A DNA stretch of 11,153 bases from DASRCB01 sp035653295 (lineage in GTDB: Bacteria > Acidobacteriota > Terriglobia > Bryobacterales > Bryobacteraceae): assembly GCA_035653295.1 (NCBI GenBank), contig DASRCB010000422.1, positions 1 to 11,153 of the forward strand, given 5' to 3'. Position 1 is the first letter of the stretch; every line of letters starts with the position of its first letter. The notes beneath the pieces were generated by a model, which was not told the origin of the DNA, did not search any database, and saw only the letters and a program-made list of their open reading frames with translations. Shown in pieces: positions 6,914 to 11,153 of this stretch. The translations under genes were made by a program, and so were the position numbers.

Positions 6914-7270
6914 ATGAGTATGCGGTACCAAGCAGAAAATACGACCTGGCTCTGCTCGGAGCTGGTCACCCTCGTCTATCAACACGGATTCGAGCGGCGC
7001 GCGGTAACGGCGAATCTCGAACAAATCTCTCCGTCCTCCGCCGTGCTCCTCATCGACGCTCCCATTGGGAATTTCAGCGACATCGTCGCTTTCATCGCCC
7101 AGGGACACGAATTGCGAGGTCGAGTCACCGGAATCGAACAGGATCGCCTGCTCGGCTCTCTGCTGACGATCGAACTGGACGTATCCACTCGATGGACTCC
7201 GGAGTGGTTCACGCCGGAGCATGCCTTACGAGTGGACCGGCGGCAGGCCGTAGCCGCGTCAGCCGCCTGA
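6914..7270 (+). CDS. short PilZ-like protein with degenerate c-di-GMP motif
   Basis: 118 residues, soluble, no signal peptide. The beginning TTWLCSELVTLVYQHGFERR and the core ANLEQISPSSAVLLIDAPI followed by a small beta-rich half (GRVTGIEQDRLLGSLLTIEL) and a tail WTPEWFTPEHAL resemble short PilZ-domain-like proteins common in acidobacteria. In canonical PilZ the second motif is (D/N)xSxxG; here it reads QISPSS (residues 37-42), so both the acidic residue and the glycine are replaced. The arginine motif is only ERR. c-di-GMP binding is therefore unlikely, although a regulatory or protein-binding role remains possible. No Shine-Dalgarno is visible near ATG 6914 (a second in-frame ATG is at 6920). 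It appears to be a separate transcription unit with the shared TTAGGA dyad. The 3' end overlaps msrB by 12 bases, tail to tail. The family assignment is moderate. Confidence 0.6.
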   Translation: MSMRYQAENTTWLCSELVTLVYQHGFERRAVTANLEQISPSSAVLLIDAPIGNFSDIVAFIAQGHELRGRVTGIEQDRLLGSLLTIELDVSTRWTPEWFTPEHALRVDRRQAVAASAA

Positions 7271-7277
7271 CGGCTGA
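7259..7277. terminator. hairpin over the overlapping ends of the PilZ-like gene and msrB
   Basis: TCAGCCG (7259-7265) pairs perfectly with CGGCTGA (7271-7277) around a 5-base loop CCTGA. The stem contains the msrB stop (7261-7259 on the minus strand) and the loop contains the plus-strand stop TGA (7268-7270). It can form in both transcripts. No T-run follows on either strand, so it would be a factor-dependent or weak bidirectional stop, or an RNA 3'-end protector. Confidence 0.45.
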
Positions 7278-7726
7278 GCCGCGCCGACCTTGCGCAGCGC
7301 AAGCGCATTCATGCAGTAACGCAGGCCGCTGGGCGGCGGGCCATCCGGGAACACATGCCCGAGATGCGCATCGCAGGTGCTGCAGGTAGTCTCGACGCGT
7401 GTCATGCCGTATGACCGGTCCAGCTGGTAAGCGATCACGTTCGGCTTAACGGGCTGGGTGAAGGAAGGCCAGCCCGTGCCGGACTCGAACTTCTCGGCGG
7501 CATCGAAGAGGACCGTATCGCAGCACACGCAGGAATAGACCCCAGGCTCAAAGCGGCTGCACATTTCCGAGCTGAAGGCCGGCTCGGTTCCGGCCGTGCG
7601 GGTCACGCGATACTCTTCCGCGCTCAGCTGTTCGCGCCATTCCGCGTCCGTTTTAACGACCCTGCGGTCCGGGGCCGGGTTGCCGTCCCGCGCCAGTCGC
7701 AGCACGTCATTCCAATGCAACGTCAT
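7259..7726 (-). CDS. msrB: peptide-methionine (R)-S-oxide reductase MsrB
   Basis: 155 residues. MsrB reduces the R-epimer of methionine sulfoxide in oxidised proteins, using thioredoxin-type electrons, in the cytoplasm. The structural zinc is held by two CxxC pairs, Cys66/Cys69 (CVCC) and Cys115/Cys118 (CSTC). The catalytic cysteine is Cys138 in RYCMNALAL. Other family hallmarks are AGTEPAFSS, FESGTGWPSF and DAHLGHVFPDGP. Cys56 in SSEMC could act as a resolving cysteine (inference). The N-terminal segment of about 25 residues before the core is an extension without a signal peptide. The start ATG at 7726-7724 lacks a clear Shine-Dalgarno. A minus-strand TAGAAT (7738-7733) would place a transcription start near the ATG, so a leaderless mRNA is possible. 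No msrA is seen in the window. Confidence 0.95.
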   Translation of the reverse strand: MTLHWNDVLRLARDGNPAPDRRVVKTDAEWREQLSAEEYRVTRTAGTEPAFSSEMCSRFEPGVYSCVCCDTVLFDAAEKFESGTGWPSFTQPVKPNVIAYQLDRSYGMTRVETTCSTCDAHLGHVFPDGPPPSGLRYCMNALALRKVGAAQPSGG

Positions 7727-7785
7727 GGCCGTATTCTACTGCCCGGGATGCCGAGCGCCGATATTCAGACAGGAGGTCCGGAACA

Positions 7786-7908
7786 GTGGATATCCACTCG
7801 GCGCTGCTCTACATTGTCCTCGCAATCGCCCTGGTCGCGATCGCGTGGTTATCCCGGAACGAAGGCGATCACTGGGAGAGCCCGGAACGGCGGCATCGCG
7901 GCTGGTAG
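7786..7908 (+). CDS. 40-aa single-membrane-segment microprotein (GTG start)
   Basis: A short frame starting at GTG 7786 with an ideal Shine-Dalgarno AGGAGG at 7771-7776, 9 bases upstream. The product begins MDIHSALLYIVLAIALVAIA (one hydrophobic helix, about residues 6-21), then WLSRNEGDHWESPERRHRGW, a hydrophilic tail rich in charged residues and tryptophan. Positive charges after the helix suggest the tail lies in the cytoplasm. Third codon positions are mostly G or C, as in the neighbouring genes. It fills the gap between msrB (divergent) and the transketolase gene (convergent; 3 bases between stops), which would otherwise be about 185 bases of empty sequence. I do not recognise the family. 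A chance frame cannot be excluded, but the ribosome site, membrane helix and fit argue for a real gene. Confidence 0.62.
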   Translation: MDIHSALLYIVLAIALVAIAWLSRNEGDHWESPERRHRGW

Positions 7909-7911
7909 GCT

Positions 7912-9801
7912 CTACGCCTTCGCCAGCTTCCGCGCCGCCTCCACAATGTGGCTGGCCGAAATCCCATACTTCTCCAGCAGTTCATCGGGCGTGCCGCTGT
8001 GCGGAATCTTCCGCACGGCCAGCTTGTCGACCATGACCCGCTGATCCTCCAGGGCGGAGAGCACGGCGTCACCTACGCCGCCTGAGGCGTAGTGGTCTTC
8101 CACGGTCAGCACCCGCCCGCCGGTCGCGCGCGCCGCAGCGATCAGCCCGTCGCGATCGATCGGCTGGACACTGAACAGGTCCACGACCCGCGTATTGATC
8201 CCCTCACTCTTCAGCTGGTCGTGCGCCTTCAGCGCCTCGAACAGGGTCACGCCGGCGGCCACGATGGTCAGCTTGTCACTGTCGCTCTGGCGCAGGACCT
8301 TCGATTTTCCGATTTCGAACTTCTCGTCGGTCTTATAGATCACGGGATTCTTCGGCCTTCCGGTGCGCACATAGACCGGCCCTTTCACGTCGGCGGCCAG
8401 CTTCACCGCCACCCACGTGCTCACGCCATCAGAAGGATAAAGGACGGTAATGTTCGGCTGCGCGGTCATCATCGCCAGGTCTTCGAGCCCCATCTGCGAG
8501 GGCCCATCCTCGCCGATCGACACACCGGCGTGCGTACCGACGACCTTGATGTTGTTGTCGCCGATGGCAGCCATGCGGATGAAGTCGTACGCGCGGCTCA
8601 CGAAACACGAGAACGTGCTGGCGAAGGGAATGCGTCCGTGCGCCGACAGGCCCATGGCCGCTCCGACCATGTTCTGCTCGGCAATGTACATCTCGAAGAA
8701 CCGCTCCGGGCAGGCTTTCTGGAAATCCTCGGTGTAGGTGGAATTCTCCACGTCCCCATCCAGCGCCACGACGCGCGGGTCCACCTTGCCGAGCTCCGCG
8801 AGCGCCGTGCCGAACGCCTTCCGGGTCATGACTTCGTCCTTGCCGGCAACGTAGGGCGGGGCCGGAAACTGCGCCTTCGGGTCGGGGGTATTCGGGATTG
8901 CCGGAGCGGCATCGGACGGTAACCGCGGCGTCCATTTCGCCCCGCCGCCGCGGATGGACTTCTGGAGTGAGGCGATTGCCTCCTCCGCCTGCTTCTTGTC
9001 CAGCGCTTTGCCGTGATGGCCGTTCTTGTCCTCGATGCCGGGTATGCCCTTGCCCTTCAGCGTGCGCGCCAGGAGCACGGTCGGCCGGTCCTTCGTCCTC
9101 TCCGCCTCCGCGTACGCTTCCAGCAGCGCCGCCATGTCATGCCCATCGACGACGATCGCGTTCCACCCGAAAGCAGCCCAGCGGGCGCGATGCGCTTCCA
9201 TGTCATGCTGGTCCATGGTCGGCTGGCTCTGACCCAGGCGGTTTACGTCCACGGTCGCGCACAGATTGTTTAGCTTGTGGAATGAGGCCGCGTGCGCCGC
9301 TTCCCACACCGAGCCCTCGGCGGTTTCCCCATCGCCGAGCACGACGTAGACCCGCTGATCGCTCTTGTCCAGGTACTTCGCGTTCAAAGCGATGCCTACT
9401 GCCGCGCACACCCCCTGGCCCAGTGAGCCGGTAGCTACATCGACGAACGGCAGCCGCGGCGTGGGATGTCCTTCGAGGTCGGAATCGAACTTCCGCAGCT
9501 GGAGCAGATCTTCGCGCGGGAACAGACCGGCCTCGGCCCAGGCGGCGTACAGAATCGGGGCTGCATGGCCCTTGGAGAGCACGAAAGCGTCGTTATGCGG
9601 ATTGCGTGGATTCTTCGGGTCATAGCGCATGACCGAGAAGAACAGCGCGGACATGAAGTCCGCCGCCGAAGCACAGGTGGTCGGATGCCCGCTCCCTGCC
9701 GCGGTGGTGGAACGAATGGAATCGATGCGCAGCTGGGCGGCCTTGTCCTCGAGCATAGTCAGCACGTCCTGCGATGGTGTGGTGGTCTGAGTAGTTGCCA
9801 T
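7912..9801 (-). CDS. tkt: transketolase, animal-type
   Basis: 629 residues. Transketolase moves two-carbon ketol units between sugar phosphates in the pentose phosphate pathway, using thiamine diphosphate and Mg2+ in the cytoplasm. Seen features: GSGHPTTCASAADF with His39, SKGHAAPILYAAWAEAGLF, the ThDP/Mg motif GDGETAEG (Asp157) ending at NRLG (Asn187), the catalytic glutamate Glu375 in YIAEQNMVGAAMG, GVSIGEDGPSQMGLEDLAM, and the C-terminal TVEDHYASGGVGDAV. Length and motifs fit the animal TKT/TKTL-like branch (human TKT 623 aa) better than the longer E. coli TktA type (663 aa). A single uninterrupted frame holds all domains, unlike split archaeal forms. A GGAGGAG ribosome site (plus-strand 9812-9818) lies 10 bases before the ATG at 9801-9799. 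It is monocistronic as far as the window shows. Confidence 0.96.
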   Translation of the reverse strand: MATTQTTTPSQDVLTMLEDKAAQLRIDSIRSTTAAGSGHPTTCASAADFMSALFFSVMRYDPKNPRNPHNDAFVLSKGHAAPILYAAWAEAGLFPREDLLQLRKFDSDLEGHPTPRLPFVDVATGSLGQGVCAAVGIALNAKYLDKSDQRVYVVLGDGETAEGSVWEAAHAASFHKLNNLCATVDVNRLGQSQPTMDQHDMEAHRARWAAFGWNAIVVDGHDMAALLEAYAEAERTKDRPTVLLARTLKGKGIPGIEDKNGHHGKALDKKQAEEAIASLQKSIRGGGAKWTPRLPSDAAPAIPNTPDPKAQFPAPPYVAGKDEVMTRKAFGTALAELGKVDPRVVALDGDVENSTYTEDFQKACPERFFEMYIAEQNMVGAAMGLSAHGRIPFASTFSCFVSRAYDFIRMAAIGDNNIKVVGTHAGVSIGEDGPSQMGLEDLAMMTAQPNITVLYPSDGVSTWVAVKLAADVKGPVYVRTGRPKNPVIYKTDEKFEIGKSKVLRQSDSDKLTIVAAGVTLFEALKAHDQLKSEGINTRVVDLFSVQPIDRDGLIAAARATGGRVLTVEDHYASGGVGDAVLSALEDQRVMVDKLAVRKIPHSGTPDELLEKYGISASHIVEAARKLAKA

Positions 9802-9947
9802 GATGGAGTGTCTCCTCCCGCGCTCCTTTCCCTTTGTAGCATTCGAGGCTGCGGCAGGCGCGGGTCAGCCTGGTTTGTCACCGTGGCGCCCGGCGATTCC
9901 CCAGGCAACGGCGAACCTCTTCCCAGTGTCTATGGATTCGTGGCATT

Positions 9948-9965
9948 TTCATGTATGTTCATGAA
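9948..9965. promoter_or_regulatory. 18-bp inverted repeat in the tkt / zinc-ribbon divergent region
   Basis: TTCATG (9948-9953) and CATGAA (9960-9965) form a perfect inverted repeat with spacer TATGTT. TTCATG also recurs as a direct repeat 10 bp apart, about one helical turn. It lies in the gap between two divergent genes in an AT-richer patch, so it is a candidate operator. No regulator can be named. Confidence 0.35.
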
Positions 9966-9984
9966 TAGGACCGCTGGCCATCGG

Positions 9985-10017
9985 CTCCCGTGCAGCTCCG
10001 GGGACTGCAGCCGGGAG
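9985..10017. other. strong hairpin upstream of the zinc-ribbon gene
   Basis: CTCCCG-TGCAG (9985-9995) pairs with CTGCA-GC-CGGGAG (10005-10017): eleven pairs with one 2-base bulge and a 9-base loop. No T-run follows, so it is not a clear intrinsic terminator. It could be a 5' leader structure if transcription starts before it, or a DNA-level palindrome upstream of the TATAAC box. Confidence 0.4.
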
Positions 10018-10035
10018 TCAGCCCGCCGACATTGT

Positions 10036-10041
10036 TATAAC
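10036..10041 (+). promoter_or_regulatory. possible -10 box TATAAC for the zinc-ribbon gene
   Basis: TATAAC lies within the palindrome GTTATAAC (10034-10041), about 27 bases before the ATG, and matches the sigma-70-type -10 consensus at 5 of 6 positions. No convincing -35 element is seen 16-18 bases upstream. Confidence 0.35.
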
Positions 10042-10067
10042 GAGATTGCGAGGGAGGATAGAGCCAA

Positions 10068-10313
10068 ATGATCAAGTGTCCTGTGTGCGACGCCGACATC
10101 GACGTGGAAGAAGACGAGCTGGACGAGGGTGAAGCCATCTCGTGTGACGAATGCGGCGCCACGCTGCACGTGGCCAGCGTCGATCCTCTGGAGCTGGAAG
10201 CTGCCGAAGACGACGAGGACGAGGACGAAGAGGACGAGGACTTCGATTACGACGAGGACGAGGAAGACGAAGACGAGGAAGAAGACGAAGAGGAAGAGGA
10301 GGAGTGGCACTAG
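10068..10313 (+). CDS. LysW-like zinc-ribbon protein with a poly-Asp/Glu tail
   Basis: 81 residues. The N-terminal part MIKCPVCDADIDVEEDELDE, then ISCDECGATLHVASVDPLEL, is like the amino-group carrier protein LysW: a zinc ribbon with Cys4/Cys7 and Cys26/Cys29, then the conserved SxDPLELE segment. In true LysW the chain is about 54 residues and ends in EDWGE, whose last glutamate carries the substrate in lysine or arginine synthesis. Here residues 47-79 hold 31 acidic residues, broken only by Phe59 and Tyr61, and the chain ends EEEWH, so the C-terminal glutamate is missing. No lysX, argC-like or other pathway genes are near. It therefore probably does not act as a classical carrier; an acidic adaptor or metal-binding protein is possible (inference). 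The ribosome site AGGGAGGA at 10051-10058 is strong, with 9-base spacing. Confidence 0.75.
   Translation: MIKCPVCDADIDVEEDELDEGEAISCDECGATLHVASVDPLELEAAEDDEDEDEEDEDFDYDEDEEDEDEEEDEEEEEEWH
10206..10304 (+). repeat. purine-rich low-complexity GAN triplet tract
   Basis: Ninety-nine bases consist almost only of GAC/GAA/GAG codons, interrupted by TTC and TAC. It codes the acidic tail of the zinc-ribbon protein. The reading frame is kept throughout. Such tracts can change length by slippage in triplet steps without breaking the frame. Confidence 0.8.
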
Positions 10314-10333
10314 AGCGGAGCAGCCAGGCAACG

Positions 10334-10351
10334 TGCGCCGCCTCGGGCGCA
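10334..10351. terminator. small GC-rich hairpin after the zinc-ribbon gene
   Basis: TGCGCC (10334-10339) pairs with GGCGCA (10346-10351) around a 6-base loop, 20 bases after the stop. There is no T-run, so termination is uncertain, and the next gene may be co-transcribed. Confidence 0.25.
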
Positions 10352-10374
10352 TCCAATAAGATGGCGGTCAGGCT

Positions 10375-10737
10375 ATGAGACATCGAGCCACACGAATTGG
10401 GCTGGCGGCGCTGCTGGCGCTGGCGGCGGCCGGCGCGGGCTGGGCGCAAAAGCCCAAAGCGAACGAGGAGAACAGCACGCGCAGCGTGGAAGGCTCTGTT
10501 CTGGACGCGTCCAAACAGCCGGTGTCCGGCGCCGTGGTACAGATCAAGGACACCAAGACTCTCCAGATCCGCAGCTTCATCACCGATGGCCAGGGCCAGT
10601 ACCACTTCACCGGCCTCAGTCCTAACGTTGATTACGAGCTTCGCGCCGAACACGACGGCAAGAGCAGCGGAACGAAGCGTCTGGATGTGTTCAACACGAA
10701 GCACGTGGCCACCATCGATCTGCAACTGAAAAAGTAG
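10375..10737 (+). CDS. secreted carboxypeptidase-regulatory-like domain protein
   Basis: 120 residues. The signal peptide MRHRATRIGLAALLALAAAG has a cut probably after AGAGWAQ (about residue 25). One beta-sandwich follows, of the carboxypeptidase regulatory-like (transthyretin-like) type: the strand SVEGSVLDASKQPVSGAVVQ, then IRSFITDGQGQYHFTGLSP, DYELRAEHDG and a last strand VATIDLQL. This fold often serves as a binding or spacer module in secreted and outer-membrane proteins of acidobacteria; alone it has no known enzymatic activity. There is no second domain and no lipobox. The start ATG 10375 has no strong Shine-Dalgarno (AAGATGG is about 10 bases upstream). It follows the zinc-ribbon gene by 61 bases and precedes the DUF1802 gene by 12, so an operon with the latter is plausible. 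Confidence 0.85.
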   Translation: MRHRATRIGLAALLALAAAGAGWAQKPKANEENSTRSVEGSVLDASKQPVSGAVVQIKDTKTLQIRSFITDGQGQYHFTGLSPNVDYELRAEHDGKSSGTKRLDVFNTKHVATIDLQLKK

Positions 10738-10749
10738 CGCCGCCCGGCC

Positions 10750-11153
10750 ATGGACGTCGCATTGAAGGAATGGGCCGTGGTGGTGGAAGCGCTGGCGTCC
10801 GGCCGGCAGTTGTTGCTGTTGCGCAAGGGCGGAATCGTCGAGGGGCGGCGTGGCTTCGAAGTGCGCCATACCGCGTTTCTGCTTTTCCCTACCTTCGAAC
10901 ACCAGCACGCCTCCTTCATCCGCTCGGACGCACAGGACCTGTTCCAGCGCGCGCAGGCCCTTTATCAACCCGGGAAACTGCGGATCGAGCTTTGCGCTGA
11001 TGCAGCCGACGTATTCACCGCTCCCGCCGATCCGTCGCGGCTGCTGTCCGCGGCGCCACTGCATATCTGGAACGAGCGCTACATCCAGCAGCGGTATGAA
11101 TACCGGCCCGACTTACCGTTGAATGTGATCCTGCCGCGGGCGCGGCGGCTGCC
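10750..11153 (+). CDS. DUF1802 family protein, 3' end outside the window
   Basis: The first 134 residues are visible and the frame is open to the window edge. It starts MDVALKEWAVVVEALASGRQ, then LLLLRKGGIVEGRRGFEVRH, TAFLLFPTFEHQHASFI, and later LHIWNERYIQQRYEYRPD. This is the pattern I associate with DUF1802: an ALKEWA opening, a LLRKGGI strand, then a LFPTxEHQ motif. The function of the family is unknown; no catalytic site can be named with certainty. There is no signal peptide. The ATG lies 12 bases after the stop of the secreted protein and has no clear Shine-Dalgarno, which suggests translational coupling or an operon. Confidence 0.8.
   Translation, partial: MDVALKEWAVVVEALASGRQLLLLRKGGIVEGRRGFEVRHTAFLLFPTFEHQHASFIRSDAQDLFQRAQALYQPGKLRIELCADAADVFTAPADPSRLLSAAPLHIWNERYIQQRYEYRPDLPLNVILPRARRL

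Noticed and set aside
7898..7955. Interrupted stem CGCGG-CTGG / CCAG-CTT-CCGCG around the tkt stop
   Set aside because: It has a 3-base bulge and lies largely in the coding sequence of tkt; composition in GC-rich DNA explains it.
7596..8044. Two plus-strand frames of 146 and 109 codons across the msrB/tkt gap
   Set aside because: They begin inside msrB and run into tkt antisense; the GTG-start 40-codon frame has the ribosome site and a sensible protein.
8092..8922. 276-codon plus-strand frame inside tkt
   Set aside because: Antisense shadow; the transketolase frame explains the region completely.
9466..10071. 201-codon plus-strand frame running from tkt into the intergenic region
   Set aside because: Mostly antisense to tkt, no ribosome site, no recognisable protein; it overlaps the zinc-ribbon start region.
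10361..10378. Five-codon frame ATG...TGA overlapping the start of the secreted protein gene
   Set aside because: Too short and without a ribosome site; the ATGA overlap is probably chance.
10072..11064. 330-codon minus-strand frame opposite three plus-strand genes
   Set aside because: It covers the acidic tract, signal peptide and DUF1802 motifs of real genes; composition is Arg/Pro/Leu-rich noise.
1..11153. CRISPR arrays, tRNA or rRNA genes, insertion sequences, phage genes
   Set aside because: No spaced repeats, no tRNA-like cloverleaf and no transposase, integrase or structural phage motifs were found on reading.

Overview
The window is a GC-rich bacterial chromosome segment, most consistent with Acidobacteriota and possibly the Bryobacterales/Solibacter side of that phylum. 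This is an inference from gene content: a kdp operon ending in a BBP2-type outer-membrane porin, a short degenerate PilZ-like protein, an animal-type transketolase, a secreted carboxypeptidase-regulatory-like domain protein and a DUF1802 protein. There is no rRNA gene or other phylogenetic marker to settle it.

Left part (1-464): a lower-GC hypothetical gene on the minus strand, then a divergent control region with two dyads. Centre-left (465-6791): one tightly packed plus-strand operon. Its order is a UspA-like protein, a 27-residue membrane microprotein overlapping it by 8 bases, kdpF, kdpA, kdpB, kdpC and a beta-barrel porin. Together these would make the high-affinity K+-importing P-type ATPase KdpFABC plus an outer-membrane entry channel. 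No kdpD or kdpE is present. A second transcription unit (6846-7270) encodes a PilZ-like protein. It is preceded by the same inverted repeat, TTAGGA-N-TCCTAA, that precedes the kdp operon, so the two units are probably controlled by one regulator.

Centre-right (7259-9801): msrB (methionine-R-sulfoxide reductase, minus strand) converges on the PilZ-like gene with a 12-base overlap. A perfect 7-bp hairpin sits over the overlap and includes both stop codons. A 40-codon GTG-start membrane microprotein with a strong Shine-Dalgarno lies divergent from msrB. It is followed by a minus-strand full-length transketolase of the animal type.

Right part (9802-11153): a divergent control region with a dyad and a strong hairpin. 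Then come a LysW-like zinc-ribbon protein with an extreme Asp/Glu tail, a secreted single-domain protein, and the 5' part of a DUF1802 gene running off the window.

I see no tRNA, rRNA, CRISPR array, insertion sequence or phage gene. The best candidates for undescribed biology are the shared operator linking kdp to the PilZ-like gene, the two unannotated membrane microproteins, and the repurposed LysW-like acidic protein.
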